Notes: generated by a model from the sequence alone, not told the origin. DNA of 64,000 bases from Nymphaea colorata (GCF_008831285.2 NC_045146.1:20475289-20539288), one strand, 5' to 3'; counted from the first letter of the stretch, positions 20,634 to 34,728 are shown. Translations and numbers: made by a program.

Positions 20634-23600
20634 TCAAGCCCACCACGCTTCTTCTCTTCCCACCTTCGTTGAGTCTACAATTCCAAATGCACTGCCTTTT
20701 TTTTCTGCCTTGCTCATGTTAAATGCAGGACGCATACAAATTTTTCTCACCCCCTTTCTCAGATTCAGTCTATCTAACAAGCTTTCCACATCTCTGTTAC
20801 TAAATCTGCCAGTGCGTCCACCATCGATGGCTGATACCTGAGATCTTCTAGGTGATCCTTCTGTGGACATGAGGCCACTTTCGTCATCAGCATCATACTT
20901 CTCCGGGAAGCTCCCAAAACTATCATCAGCATCACTCGAACATCCACAGTCAGTGCTTCTTAAGAACATGTCCAAAACAGATTCATCATGAAAACGACTA
21001 TCAGTAGATGCTCCCCCTGTTACAGTCATTGGTCTTGATGAACCACAACAGTCTGTACCACTCGGGGACTCTGGGTGGAAGGATAACTCCCTCTCTTTTG
21101 CAGCAGATTCCTCCCTTTCCTGGATAGTTTTCAGTATAAGGGTCTTGAGGAAGTTCATCACTTGCACAGCATGGATCAGTGCAGTTAAAGGGTCAGCCAT
21201 CTGCAAGAGTTATTAATGACGTTCGGGTCCATCAAGATAGGCCATCAGGATCAAAAGGAACCAACACAGCCTTTGAGCTGCTTTTTTATTACCTGAGTCA
21301 TGTTGGGTGCAAATACCATTGCTATGTTCCTCGCATTCATCTTGTTGTGATGTTCGTTCTCCACAACATCAGCCATCAGATTGATGGCCCAATCGAGAAG
21401 TGCTGCTTCTGTTGGTGGCAATAACTGGACAAGTCGGCTGCAGTCTGCTTCGGTATTGCAATGCATCACCTGGTCCGGTGAAAGGGTGTCTAATACGCCC
21501 GTTGGAAGTTCCCTAAACCAAGCCTGCACAAGGCCTCAAGATATTATAACTGGAGATACTGGCTAAGTAGAAGCTCGACATCAAAAGGTAATAACCATGG
21601 CCAACATCATTTTATTGGCCCTAGCATCATAAGTGGTATATTTCATAGCTCAAGTTTATTAAAGAAGTCCCATTTTGGTTTATACACTAGAACCACCATT
21701 TAGATTTCAAGTTAAACACAACCTCTTCAGGTTGGAGGTAACAGACGCATGTTCTTCAGAAATAAATTGCAAACTTCACCCAACGGGGAAAAAAAACAAG
21801 ACAAAATGATTAGTCTACTGTAATAAAAAATTTCAGCTACTGTAAAGACTACCTTTATCAAACCAGCAAGGCAGTGCACATCAACATTATATGGTACGAT
21901 TCCCCGGTTTAATTGGTCTCTGACATATTCCTCCTGACCATTCTCTGCATTGATTCTAAAGATACCTTCTGCCTTCAAGTGTGAATGCAGAAATAAAAAC
22001 AGAAAAAGAGAAGGAAAGAACAGGGAAGTCAATAAATCCCATTGAAATGCTGTGAAATCCAAACAACAGTTAGATACAGAAAACCTACTTGAAGCCCTCC
22101 TTGTGAATATAAACGCCTTTGCATCATTAATAGAATTGTTGGGACGCTGTTCCCCCTCGCATCATAAGAACATTGCATCGACTCTGCAGAAACCCCGAAC
22201 ACACTGGCACTGCAATAACCGCATTGTTGTCAACTATGAGAATCATGAGTTTTTCCACCACCTAGCCCAAGACACTAGCTCTAAAACATGGGGAAAAAAC
22301 AGTTAAATTGCAGAAATAGTCAAATCATGACAAACCTGTCGTAAATCAACTGAGTCAGGCAAAATGCATCTGGCATCCCAAGAAGCCACGGTTCTAAGAA
22401 TAACATATAAATAATTGCCCAAAAACCACAGCATAGCAATAGTAACTGGTAAAGCCGAGAACTGATGATAAAATAAGCGTGAAATGAAAAGGAGCCACTA
22501 TTTTATTTGCCATGCTTACAAACCACTCACATGATAATGACCCTTGAGATATGCATCAATCAGTGTGCAACAAGTAGAATACTTGAGCTTCAATGAAACA
22601 TAAAAAGAGATTATTTTCAGCAGTTGAAAGGACATCATGAAGCAGATAACTCAATTTCACATCCAAGATATTTCAGCAGAAACGAACTCAATTGTCTTCA
22701 TCTTATCAGCTAAAATATTTACAGTTTTTTCCAATAGCCCAAAGTTGTGGGTACGCTATGTTCAAAACCTGGTCCTCTATGGCTCTATCCTTGAAATGAA
22801 ATATGTCCCTCACTTTCATTATACTATATTTCTTTGTTTGTTTGAAAACCCAATACCTGTTCAGAGCATCCTCAGAAGATTTTTAACTTATACAACAGAT
22901 GCAGAGAGTCAGGGTGCCACATATATGCCACCCTTGACCTGAATGTTTTCAACCGATTTGTGCCAACCCTCCCACAAACATGAATTACCTAATGGGTAGA
23001 AAAGGAATAACAAAAGTAATGCCTTACCCTATTGGCACCCAGTTACCACCCTCCAATGTTTTTACTTCCATTGATGACAATGAGCACTGATGCATTTTTT
23101 TGATGAGTTTGCTACAGCTCGGAATAACTTTGATCTTTAAGCATAATTTCAAATCAGTCTATAAATATTTCCTAATGATCATCTATTAGAAGTTCAATTC
23201 AGTTTAGTAACCACATTCGTACATTACCATGCATTTTAGCCTATTGCTGGCTCCGCCATTGCATGCACTATCAGCATTTACAGCTTTTACCAAACAATCA
23301 TGCCTAGGATATTAATAAAGTTCAACATATATGTAGTCCAAATAACTAGCTATTGCACACACTTGGCATTAGCTACAGAAGTACACCCAAGTGCAAGACT
23401 GATGAATGCTGTCATCTTTCTGAACAGTGTGCATGCAAAGTTGGGACCAGGATTCTGAAGAGAACATACTAACATATTAACAGAGAGATTGTCAGGGCCA
23501 GGATACAAGCTAAAGTTGGCTTTGCATGAAAACATGTGCAATTATGAGAAGGTTGAAAAACATCTACAGTTAAGCTGCAGCATTATCTCAGAGGAAGTGA

Positions 23601-25875
23601 AGCTAAGAACACAAATGCAGCTAGTCAAGTAGCAAATGCGCAAAGAGAGGTGTTTGCTCTAACCGATGACATAAAAACATCAAACTGATATGCAACTTAC
23701 AGGGCCAGGCCGCACCTCAAGTTTGCCAAACTAGCTGAAATTTCACTTTGCCATATACTTTTCGAGAACTTATAGCATCAGTTTTAGTCCTTCTTTCAAG
23801 TGCAAAAAGCTTTCAACCGTGGAAGCTAACCAGTGGAATAATAGTCAACGAACAGTACAAATTTTAATAAAGGCCGTTTGGTGGTAAGTGGAGCATGTTT
23901 GACTCCCATTCAGGGAACTTGCTGAATGGGAATGCCCTGTTCCATGTTTCTGTGCATTCCAGAAAGAAAGCATTTAGAATTCAGACATCGCACGGTGCCC
24001 TGTCCTGCAATATTGTTTCCACAACCTACGCAGGGCAAAATGGATACCCCATAATCTGTTCTTCTGCATACAGCCAAAATGGCAGAATGTGCAAAATGCA
24101 CTCCAATGGAAGTGCAGAGCTCGTGTCGGCATGTCCTGCATTTGCATTGTGCACACTGCACAGGCCTCACCATTCTACAGAATGCAATCAAACAAGCTCC
24201 AAAGGCTCTGTCGATAATAAGAAGGTTAAAGTTTTCTTCTCTTACATAGAATTTATGCAACCAGATAATTCCAATAAAAAATTGGATTTCACTTTCTGAC
24301 CAACAGTAGTGGTACCCAGTATAACTCAGATTTTTGTGTCCTAACAAATAAAAGGAAAGCTCTAGAATGGTTTTCCAGTCCAAAAGCTCAAGTGAAAAAT
24401 TGGAAACGCCTCCTAACTTGAATTTGTTTTATGAGAACATCTCATCTTGTTGTTTGCAATAATACACTGTTCACAACCATATCGACCAACTGTCACGGAC
24501 TCGCATTTTTTGCATTAAACAAAGCCAAAATAAAAGGAAGAGGAGCTAAAAGTACCAAACTACGATGCCAAAATCCCAGCATGGAGAAAGAGAGATAGTG
24601 AATACATCAGGCATGCATATCCCACAATTATTTACACCTCCGTTAGAGAGGAAGGTTGGACAAACGAAGTGGAATTAGAGAAACCCATTAGTGGCTAGTG
24701 AAGCATGATCTTCTCAAGGACACCAGGACAAGTATGAATTACACGACCAAAAAGGATGTACCTAACCAACTAACCCAATTTCCGTGATAAATGAAGGCAA
24801 CGAAAACCACTTCTCAGGGAACAGGAGAAAGCAAGAATGGTTACCGACGTAAAGAAAGCAAAGCACATGGAAACCTGAATATTGGAAAAGTAAGCTGCAG
24901 TTTTATGCTTTTCCAGCAAAGAAAAACCGAATGGCGATGGTCGCGCGGCACTCATGTCAAAGTGTATAATTCAAAGCACAGAGACTCGAACATAAAAGAA
25001 ACATGACAAATGTCGCAAGCAATTCAAGGAACAAAGAACAAAACATTAGTCCTCAAGACATCGATCAACCAAAAAAGAACCTAAACAAGCAAATAAAAGT
25101 ACGAAAAGAGCAATATCCAAAGAGGGGTTTCATGTAGCGAGTGAGAATGCCAGTCAGAGCACCTCCCAACAAAGCAACAAGGCAAAAATGAACCACACCC
25201 ATAGCAGTAAAAGGGGACAAAGGTATACGACTGGGTGCCATCTTCTCCATCCGTATTGTCAACTATTTATTCTTCGCCTTTACCCCTTCTGTCCCCTTAT
25301 CTAGACGTTGATCTGCTTCTGAAGACAATTGCCCGAATACGCAAATTCATGACATTTCTCGAGCAGATAACACCAACAACGCCACCAAAGTCTCAGAAAA
25401 GTTCAGAATAGTACCACCAATTCAAGAACCCCAAAGAATGGGAAAAGAGAAAAGTAAAGCAGAGGTGGGACCTGGCACTGGGGACTCTCCAGGGGACTTC
25501 GGGCTCGAACTCCACCGGGAGGCCGAGGAACCCGTTGAACCGGTCGAAGGTCACGTGCGAGACGTGCCGGACGTCCGTTGGCCGACCGATGTCCAGTGCG
25601 CAGGCCTCCTCCGGTTCGACGCTGCAGATCACCACCGACTTCCTGAGAGCAGCTACGAGTATGGCCACAATGGGCAGCTGCAACCGACCGCGCCCCTGAA
25701 TCTCGCCACCTGACGCTGATGCCGCCGCCAACGACATCCCCGCCGGAGATGACGACGGTGGCTCCTCACAGGACTGCAGGAGTGTGAAGGGCGACCGCTG
25801 GCTAACAAGCTCCTCGTCCTCCTCTTCCACTGCCGACTCGAACTCGACACTTCCCACCGTTCGGGCATCCGCCAT
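20634..25875 (-). CDS. ROPGAP: Rho-of-plants GTPase-activating protein with CRIB motif (RopGAP)
   Basis: Five exons on the minus strand (25472-25875, 22089-22209, 21853-21972, 21293-21523, 20634-21200), all GT-AG and in frame, giving 480 residues, the usual length. Exon 1 encodes an acidic, low-complexity N-terminus, then LPIVAILVAALRKS and the CRIB motif (about 96-112: IGRPTDVRHVSHVTF), followed by DRFNGFLGLPVEFEPEVP. The RhoGAP domain starts in exon 2 with SVFGVSAESMQ and continues with AEGIFRINAEN, where Arg181 is the expected catalytic arginine finger. Then come VDVHCLAGLIKAWFRELPTG, LPPTEAALLDWAINLM, NARNIAMVFAPNMTQ and MADPLTALIHAVQVMNF. The last exon also carries a Ser/Asp-rich tail. 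The family speeds GTP hydrolysis by ROP GTPases near the plasma membrane, limiting ROP signalling in polar growth and hypoxia response. The start is the first ATG in the exon 1 frame, just after a GA repeat. Intron 1 is 3262 bases. Confidence 0.94.
22210..25471 (-). other. RopGAP intron 1
   Basis: A 3262-base AT-rich intron with no exon-like sequence matching the protein. It holds a candidate small inverted-terminal element at 23872-24200, listed separately. Long first introns near the start codon often carry regulatory sequence in plant genes, but no specific motif was recognised here. Confidence 0.75.
23872..24200. mobile_element. Candidate MITE-like element in RopGAP intron 1
   Basis: The left edge reads GGCCGTTTGGTGG. 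The right edge, read on the other strand, gives GGAGCTTGTTTGATTG, a weakly matching terminal inverted repeat of the GTTTG type common in hAT and PIF MITEs. The interior is more GC-rich than the surrounding intron and holds two overlapping open frames of 134 and 157 residues on opposite strands with no recognisable protein. No clear target-site duplication was seen. Confidence 0.3.
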
Positions 25876-25885
25876 ATCCGAACCA

Positions 25886-25907
25886 CGAGAGAGAGAGAGA
25901 GAGAGAT
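25886..25907. repeat. (GA)n microsatellite in the RopGAP 5' leader
   Basis: About ten GA units ending roughly a dozen bases upstream of the RopGAP ATG, as CT on the coding strand. A pyrimidine tract here is typical of plant 5' UTRs. Confidence 0.85.
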
Positions 25908-28085
25908 ACTTGATTACGCAGCAGGGTGCCCTGCGCGGGGAGGAAGGCTGTGAGAGGAAGTCGACGGGGATGGGAAAAGTGCGAAAGGGAAGGAGGAGCG
26001 AGGTCTGCAAATGAATGGTACCCACTTCTTTTCTTCTGGTTCTTCTTCTCCCTCTGGTGTTTTTCTTTCTTTTTTCCGCAAATGGCAACAGTTACTTCTT
26101 TCCAGTTCCACCACTTCCCTCCCCTTTCTTCCCTCCACACTTTGCGCTGGCTCCTCCGGATAACCACATGGACGCCCTGGCACTCGGCCGCGCTCCTCCT
26201 ACCATACTATGTATCTTGCCGTTCCTCTTCTACAAGAGGGCACCCTTCACGGCTTGCTTAGATTTCAGGAACTCGGTCACGTTTTGGCTTCTACTCCTGG
26301 GCCCAAAGAAAAGCAAAATTACCCGACAGTGCTCCCTTTCTATATTTACCGGCTTCCTATCACGGGAAGCCAATCTGAGCAGCAAGCAGAAAGTGTATAT
26401 TAAAGTACAGACGGAGCTTGTTCCCCGATTGGTGTAGTGTGAAAATCAGGAAAATGCTACATGTCAAACTTCAAGAACAAAAAATAAAAATTAATTTACC
26501 TCAAGTCGGACAACTTCGATCATGGTGGTACCGAAGTCGAAGTTGTTTCCTGTGTGAAGCTTGAGAAGTTGAAGCTTTTTCTAACATGATTGAGATGTTT
26601 CAATTCAGTTAAAATTTTCAAACTCTTTCCCGATCTTGGTGTTCTGTACAGATCTAAGTACGAAGGAATCTAACCAAATCATATGTGTTACTAAACTAAG
26701 AATGTGGCATTTACATGTAATTGGCCTCGAATCGGATTCGAAAGCAGATCAGATAACTATTGACTAATTGCATACCCAAATGAAATCCTAGCTCCAAAGT
26801 GCATCGTTTCAATTGCATGTGCCACACAGTGGTGAGCCCTCTCTATTCTGCTGTTGCGTCAGGTGGGGGATGCATCGATGGCGATAACTCTTTGCTGCTA
26901 GCTTTTGACGTAGGAAGAGCTGGTGCACCAAAGTCGCCGCTTTCCACTGTACCAGAGATTGAGCAGGTAACGAGAGCCAAACGGTTTCTTGCATAACGAC
27001 GAGGAAGGATCAAGTTCACGAACTTGTTCGCGAGTCGAGTGATTTTGGGATGGGAACTTTCGCTTGCTTTTTTGAGATGCTGACCTAGCTAGTGATTGCC
27101 CTGATAATATTATGAGATATAAAGGGGGAACGTGCCACAAACACGTAGAAGTCCATTTCTTTCCATATTTTCGATGCAAACGGAAAAGATCCTTCAAGTA
27201 CAAACCTCTCCGCGCATCTCGCAAAAAAGGTGGCGCTGCGCAGAGAAAAAGGGTTGCGGTTGGCTTTCCATGTCAACCGAACCGAAAAGAATTAGACGAG
27301 ACTTGACTGAAAAGGCAGCTGACCCACCAACTGACTCTGCCCAGTGCAGCCTGACGCGAGCCAACTAATCCACCAGGCTCCAGCCGTTGACCGCTCCAAT
27401 CGCGTTACATTTTTATGAGTTTGCTTGCAAGACATAATAAGTTTATGAAAGGTCAACCCATGTCGAAAGGGAGAGCATGCTAAAGCTAATAATCGAAAAG
27501 TACAGGTGGATTTTATAAATAGCCAAGTTTTTCTCTTCTTCTCTTTCTTCACACAAAAGGGAGGGAGGGACCATAACTTAAGGTGGGGACAGAGGGCAGG
27601 CCATTATAACTTAATAGCCCGTCTTCCTAATCCAAACCCAGCCCCCCCAAAAACAAAAAAAAAAAGAAAAAAGAAAATAAGAGTGTTTTTGTTCTCGTGG
27701 AAACAAAACCTCATGCACTTTGACGCGATGATTGATGATTGAATTTGAGTCGGTACTGCACTCAACCTTTCTTCCTCCCATTTGCTGATAAATGAGACAA
27801 AAAAAAGATATGGGTACCCGTGATGCAAGAGTTCAAATGAAAATAAAGAAAAGGACCTACCGTTAAGCATTTGCTTTCCACTGAACCCACAAGTTTTCTC
27901 GTGAATATTTGATATGAATTCGTGCTTACAGTTGCTATATGATGTGATATGTATGAGATTCGAATCCATGTCCATGGTTCTCAAATTTGGTTTAGGCTTG
28001 GATACAAATCTTTTCTCCTCCTATGCCTGATGTTCAACTACAGCGAACTGCCCAGGTAGAGTCCAGATGAGATATGAATTTGTTT

Positions 28086-28109
28086 TCTCTCTCTCTCTCT
28101 CTCTCTCTC
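28086..28109. repeat. (CT)n microsatellite
   Basis: About twelve CT units in intergenic DNA. Confidence 0.9.
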
Positions 28110-28335
28110 CTGACCATCACATGAATAGAGGCCCGCAGCAGGTGGTGGAACTGGACCCCATGGAATGTTGCCATGTGAAAAAGATAGCTATAAATAAAGG
28201 CGTACAGCCTCAGCAGCTTCGTTATACAAGATGGGTATGTGTGTAAAGATTGCCATGTTTGCATTTAATGATTTTAGGATTGTATTTACCATGGAGTTAT
28301 TGCAAGGAATATCACCAGGGGAGAGAAAAAATAAA

Positions 28336-28361
<26 letters not shown>
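28336..28361. repeat. (CT)n microsatellite
   Basis: About thirteen CT units, a quarter kilobase from another of the same kind. Confidence 0.9.
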
Positions 28362-28369
<8 letters not shown>

Positions 28370-28564
28370 GTGAGATCCAGCGGTTTCTTGTCATTCTGTG
28401 ATCATATTAGCCTGTGAATTATCCATATTTAAGCAGCTCCAGCTTTTTTATGTGTTGAACAGTTGAACGAACCAGCTTTTTCGACTTATGAAGCTTCTAA
28501 AAGCACGCAAATGGAGATCGGTCCCAATACTTTTTTGTTGCTAATAGCGTGTGTGCATATACAT

Positions 28565-28584
28565 ATGTGTGTGTGTGTGTGTGT
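28565..28584. repeat. (TG)n microsatellite
   Basis: About ten TG units followed by CT-rich and TATG-type text. Confidence 0.85.
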
Positions 28585-29376
28585 ATCTCTCTCTGTATGT
28601 GTGTATGTGTCAGGCTACCCGATGTGCAGAGTGCTACCTCTCCTTCTGAACACACTTTGTTTTTCCTTACAAGCTAAAATGGGTTGTTCATTCACTGTTC
28701 CATCAAAAGGTCGCGCTTGGGAGGAGCTCTCGCATCCTTTATTGCACAACAAATGACATCAACAGAGGATATCTACAAAGAATTGAAGAGAGAAAGGCTA
28801 CAGCAATGCACCAGAAAAGAAGATCAAATAGGATGACCCACAGCTAAACACCAACACAGCAGAACCTAACCACTAAAAACCCTCTACATTAGCTGAAATT
28901 GAAATTGCTCATTCACTATTCACTCTTGTAATTAAGCTGTGGGGAAGACACATTTGGGCCGGTGTGTGGAATTACTCACACCAGCCCCAATGCAGATGGA
29001 AATATTTATAAATAAATATGTCAATAACTTTTACCTATTTATGTAAGGGTACCCCTTCAAGATTCAAATTAGTACCACTTAACCAGAAATTTTTTACTCC
29101 ACTACTGTAATTAAGGTGTAACCATGGGATCTAGGTAACGTCATCCTACCAAGATGTGAAAGAAAGAAAAATATCATGAACTATTTGGATTAATTTGCCA
29201 TTGGACGAGGGTTTTTAATCGTAATATTAATTAACTGCTCCCATTCGTTGGATTATCTTTCATCTTTAAAGCGAATACAACGCTTTGGTTCATTGCGCAA
29301 GCAGGATATCATGAGAACAATAATATTGCCTAGCATTAATAGGAAAGGGGTATTGCCCTTCCAATTTTTAGTCCTT

Positions 29377-29668
29377 CAGGGAGTGTTTGATTACTTCAAA
29401 TTTAAAATCTGTGGATCTGACGCGGGGTCTGATGTAGCATGATTTTGCTAATGTGGCAAAAGATTCATGATAAATTAAATCCATAGTTGATCAAATTATG
29501 GATCTTAGGTCAGACCTAAGATCCATACTTGAAACCCTTGTTTTGTTTTGTTTTTTTTTTACGTTGAGAAAAGTCGAATTTAAGATTGGAGGAGGAAGGG
29601 TCTGATCTTAAATTTACTGTTGTCAAATATTAATGATTTTAGATCAAGGGCAATCAAATGCCCCTTAG
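29377..29668. mobile_element. Probable small TIR element (hAT-like MITE)
   Basis: The left end reads CAGGGAGTGTTTGATTAC. The right end on the opposite strand reads CTAAGGGGCATTTGATTGC, an imperfect terminal inverted repeat of about 18 bases of a type common in plant hAT MITEs. Total length is about 290 bases. Near the centre lies an almost perfect 29-base palindrome (29498-29526). No transposase frame, as expected for a non-autonomous copy. The target duplication is not clear. Confidence 0.5.
29498..29526. repeat. 29-bp palindrome
   Basis: Left arm ATGGATCTTAGGTC (29498-29511) and right arm GACCTAAGATCCAT (29513-29526) are perfect reverse complements separated by one base. Confidence 0.95.
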
Positions 29669-31793
29669 TGATTAATTGAAAAAGAAAAAGTTGACTCATT
29701 AAATGAAAGTAGATGCAAAAGCTAGAGGTACATGCATGAATTAACCTGAGCATGTGGTTATCATTTACTTCTAACAACTAAGATTGCTGTTCATTTTCGG
29801 TTGAGTAGGAGGAGGATCTCATCCTACTGCCCAGTTGAAGCCCTCACCCCTTTCCCTGTCTCACAACGTATTCTCTGCTACTTTAAATTATTATTTATCT
29901 TAGAAACTAAACTATATATATATTTATATTGCCTGCTCCATTCCCTTGGTCATGGCCTGGACTGAGTTTGTACTCTTGACCTCTTTCAACTACAAGGTCT
30001 TAAACTAACCAGTCTCCCTAAACCAAGGGAATGGAGCTGGTGACGGCAGAAATAAAGTATTAAAGTGACACACTGCATATGCATGCGCGCATTCTTTGTT
30101 GAACGTTTGTGGGGCTACTGCACATAAATGTGTGGATTTCGACTGTGTTACCAGGCATGGTGCCGTTATAATGAATTCATTCCTCTCCTCCTGTCCATAT
30201 GCATGTTTTTCGCATGAATTTGTACTGGGGACAGTATATCCCTCAGCACTGCACATCATCATTTGCTGCAGGAATTCACATGTGAGCAGCAAGGGTGGTC
30301 GAAGATTTAGTTCCGAATTGTGTTTACAGTAAACTTGACCCCGAATCAAATCTGATCAACCTTACTAACCATTCTGTACTCTTTCATGGCAACCTGCTGA
30401 CTAACCACGCGAAACACAGCTAACTTGGTTACATGCATCGTAGTATGGTTATGACAAAAATACCTTCAGTTCACGCAGGGAAAAAAAAAATATTTTGTTG
30501 AAGATAAAAGTAAAAATAAAAAAAAAACCATAAAGAAAAAAAAGTTACCAAAAACATGCTTCTGATTCTCTGAACGTAAGGCCCGCAGAATGAGCCTGGA
30601 GGATTCCCAAAAACAAAAATGAGAGAACTACGGATATTTTCCTAATAACAGGGAAAATGCACTTACAACTTGAATTTTGAGGACCAAGCAGTAAAGCATA
30701 TAATGGAACAGCCAAACAAACTGGGTCCGAGATTTCCTCTTCCCTGAATAGAAAACTGACTCGGAACAAAAGTGCCATATTACTACACGTTTCATGGCAA
30801 AAAATCTTTCTGTTAGGCTTTCTCTTTCCATGGGCTTGACTAGATCTCTCATATTGAAAATCGTTTTACTATTTGGGTTCGGTTTGAACCAGTGGAATCG
30901 AAACGATTCATACGTCATTCACATGCACACGCACCTTGATTCTTTTCCTCCACATGAGTAATGGAACACAAGCAAGTGGAAGACAAGAATCCCATTCCAA
31001 GTGGAGAACCTCATGCATGCAAGGTTCCTAGCTAATTCCTGCCTTTGCAATATCAAAGAAGAGTCCATAAAAGAGGAAGTCCGTAGCTATCTAGATGGAT
31101 CTAAACATTGATCATCATGGTAGAGGGGATCCACGATAGTGACGATGCCACTGTGCTTTTGCGATTGTCCCCATGCACTTCCTCCTCTCCCCTCCATCTG
31201 CTAAAGAACAAGCGCAGGAAGATGCTCTTATCTCCCTCTATTTGTTGTAACATGTTGATAGTAACTTTGCCGTAAGCGATTGAGTTACTAGTAAAAGTTA
31301 ACCCATCTTCTTCCGTCATAATAATGTAAGGATGCCAACCACTCGCTGTGTTGTGGATGGTTACTTTAGTTCAGGGGCTCACTGACAAATGCATAGGGGT
31401 CATTGGCATTCACTTTAGATGACAGTAGTGATACTGTACCAGCAAAGGAGCGATTGCTTCTGTTTGTCCTCATGGGCCTTTGCTTCTGATCTTTCATAAC
31501 ACGCTCTCTCTTGGGCATAACTTAGCCCCATTGTTTTGATCCCAGCAGAAGAAGGAAGCTGTCTGGCCCAGTGCCAGGCTCCATCACTATCGCTTGTTAA
31601 AGCTGAAGAGGGCAGCTTCCTTTACCTATTCACACGAAACTGGATCAGCTGCTTCCTTCAGCTTAGTGTATGAATGTGTTGTCCCTTTCATCAACAACAA
31701 GGCCAAAACGTTTGAGTCCCCATTATATAGGCTAAGTATATACTTTTGGACACACAGGCATCTGTCAAGTTCATGAACTCCATCAGTTCCGGT

Positions 31794-31794
31794 C

Positions 31795-31820
<26 letters not shown>
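31794..31820. repeat. (CT)n microsatellite
   Basis: About thirteen CT units in intergenic DNA. Confidence 0.9.
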
Positions 31821-31825
<5 letters not shown>

Positions 31826-34728
31826 GCTCTCTTTATACGTGAAACACATTCCAACCGACAAACTCTTTTGTTTCTCTTATCTCGAAGCTTTCAGAAAGAT
31901 CAGAACAGTTGCTTAGTTTTTCACAGAGAAAGTATTTTGGACGATGCACAAAGATTTCCTGTCATTCATTCTGGGAAACTCTGCATTTTCAGTTTTCATC
32001 GACAGAACTAAGATTCTCGTATTCTCTATAATGTTTCCTGTACAATGTTCAGAAATCAAGTAGAAATGCACACCAGAATGGTTCGACATGCTTAAAAAAA
32101 AAAAAAGGAAAATTCCGAAATGATACGAACGCTCTTGAATCAGTTCACTTGTAACAATCTAATCAACTCTCCCTCTAACTGCCTCTTATCTTTTCTTTTA
32201 CTCCGCACACATAATTAAAATTGAAAAGGATACTGAAGGTTGGGAGTCAACCAAACCCGGCCTTTATCGGTTTCACCAACATTGCACTCGAATTTTGAAA
32301 AAACATCTTATTGTTGTTAAGAATTTTCAATATGAAATCAACTAAGTTTAATTTTTTTAATTATTTTTTCTTAAAATACACGATGAGGAACAGTGGAAGA
32401 CCCCAACCACTTAAATAGGTACTGCTCTTTACAAGAGAACCTCAGCTAAATCCCAACCACTAAAGATAAAACACTCTGCAATATTAAGCAGAAATGTCTT
32501 TCCACCAACTATATGTAACCGCAACAAAATGTGGCACCAACGCGCCGGGTATCATGCAGCTAGCTACCTGCTTTAACTCCCCAACAAAACTCACCTAATT
32601 CCTGTTAAATAAAATGGAAACAACTTCTTGAGAACTCAAAGTTTCTGTGGATTGCATATAGCAAGCCCAATCAACGGGGCAAATGCATCTATGTGGCTGT
32701 TGTGCATGAACATGTCGAATTGTGCAGATACGGTTTGGAGTTTGGGCCAACTAATGCTACCTTTCTCCTATCCCGACGCTTGATCCATGCAGAGTTTCCC
32801 ACTTGGGAAAGCGCATGGTTTTTCACCTATTGGAAGGACTTGTATCTGTGAGAGGTTGGGGTAGGCATATACTCTGGAAATATTGCTGAAAAAGGGCTCG
32901 TATCAAAAGAGTCAAAATATCGCGATTGTTATTTTTACGATGCTTTACATATTGGCTTATTAAGTATATTAACAAAGTCGATTTATGTTGCTCCACTTTT
33001 TTTTTTTTTTTGTTTTACACATTTTATTATATCTTCTCAATTTGTTTCTTTCCTTCCTGCTCGTATTTGTTAAAACGAAAGAAACTGAGGGTCTTCATTT
33101 TTTCATGGAATGTGCTGGTTGGGTCCACAACCTTTTACCGAACCCAACCAAATGCTTTAGGTTAGGTCATATGTCCAACACCAAATGCAAGCAACCACTT
33201 ATGTCCCTCCATAAAGGGTTCAGGAAATTACGGACTCTGTCTCTCCCACATCCAGGAGTAAAACTAGCCAGGGCCTTCCCTTTCTCTCATCCAACGCTTG
33301 GACCTAGACCTTCAGTAGTCGTCGTTATCATTTTTCTAATTAAATTCATCGACACTGATTGCTACAAAAGCCACGAGTTATAATACTCTATTGCCTCTTT
33401 GATTTCGAGTCCGTTTAACTGGATGTAGTAAAAAAGAAAAAGGATCCGACTACTGCTCGGGTTCATATTCAATACAGATGAATCCAAATATGAGTTATAA
33501 CTTTAATATGGGACCGAGGTTCAATAATGACTCAACCTTATCAGATATAAATCTCGGATCTTGTGCTAAAGTCGGTATAGATAAAATTCAGAGCTCCGAT
33601 TAAATTGAGTTCAAGAAAAGATGAATCCAACCCCCAAAACAAACCAAAATTGACGGTACAAAATCGCTCCTTTCCTCTCTAACTGTATGCTTCACACACT
33701 TCTCCAGCCTTTTTTTTTTTTTTTCTTTCTTTTCAACACAAACACAAACAGAGGTCTCTAGTTGGCACACAAACAGAATAGTGCAAGACATGGACAGCGC
33801 ACCTGCTTGTTGCATGCATTAATCATGTGGGTACACGGAATATGTGCCTCATGTGCATTAATTTAATATTTCTCATAAAAAGGAAGGTGCAGGATTACCA
33901 TCTCATTCATGTCATATTTATGGCCACCTGCACACCCAAACCAGTAACGGGTTTCAAAGAGAAATTAAAATTTCAAACCCGGAAACAGCCAGGGGTTTGC
34001 AATTTCCAATTTTTTTTTCTTTTCTTTCCAGTTGACCTGCGAAGTTTTATGCATTATTTCATATACCCACCTAAGTTTTGGCCATTTTCTTCGCCGAACT
34101 TTAGGTTTTAAACTTGTATTGTAATCTGACAATGGTTATCCTGGATAGGAGGAAGTAGGAAAATCTATTTTCAGAGACGTGACTGAATCCTTCAAATATT
34201 TTCATTTGTACGATTGTCGTTGACTCCCTTTAACAATAAAAATGAAACAAGGCAACTTATTTCCTGTAATAATTTTTGAAAGATAAATCTAGATTAGGAA
34301 CAAAAACAAGAAGTCAATCTGCTTTAAGACAATAAGTTACGAAGCAATTTTGAAAAAATAAATAAATTAAAATTCTGTGGGACGTAAAAGAAGACCAAAA
34401 ATTTGGTGGCCGGCCATTTTATGTTAAGGCCATTAACGGAGAAATGACGAAAGAGAAGGAAATGAAATAGTAAAAGCAGTTGGGCTTGAGACGCTAAGAA
34501 AACCGATGATGGGCTGGCGAACGTTTCGAGCGAAGATTACAAGGCAATAATAATGAACGGGAGACGTCCAAGAGTAAACACACGAAGATAATAAGTACAG
34601 AATATAAAATAAATTTACAATTAAAGATAGGCTTCGCAATCTCAGAAACAGAAACCCATCTTCTTTGTTTGTCCTTCCTCTCATTCAAACCGGAATCTGC
34701 GATTTGCAGACTAACTACAATTTGTCTT

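Noticed and set aside
23895..24383. Two overlapping frames of 134 and 157 residues on opposite strands
   Set aside because: Within the RopGAP intron, with no domain and no splice pattern. Explained better as a small non-coding element.
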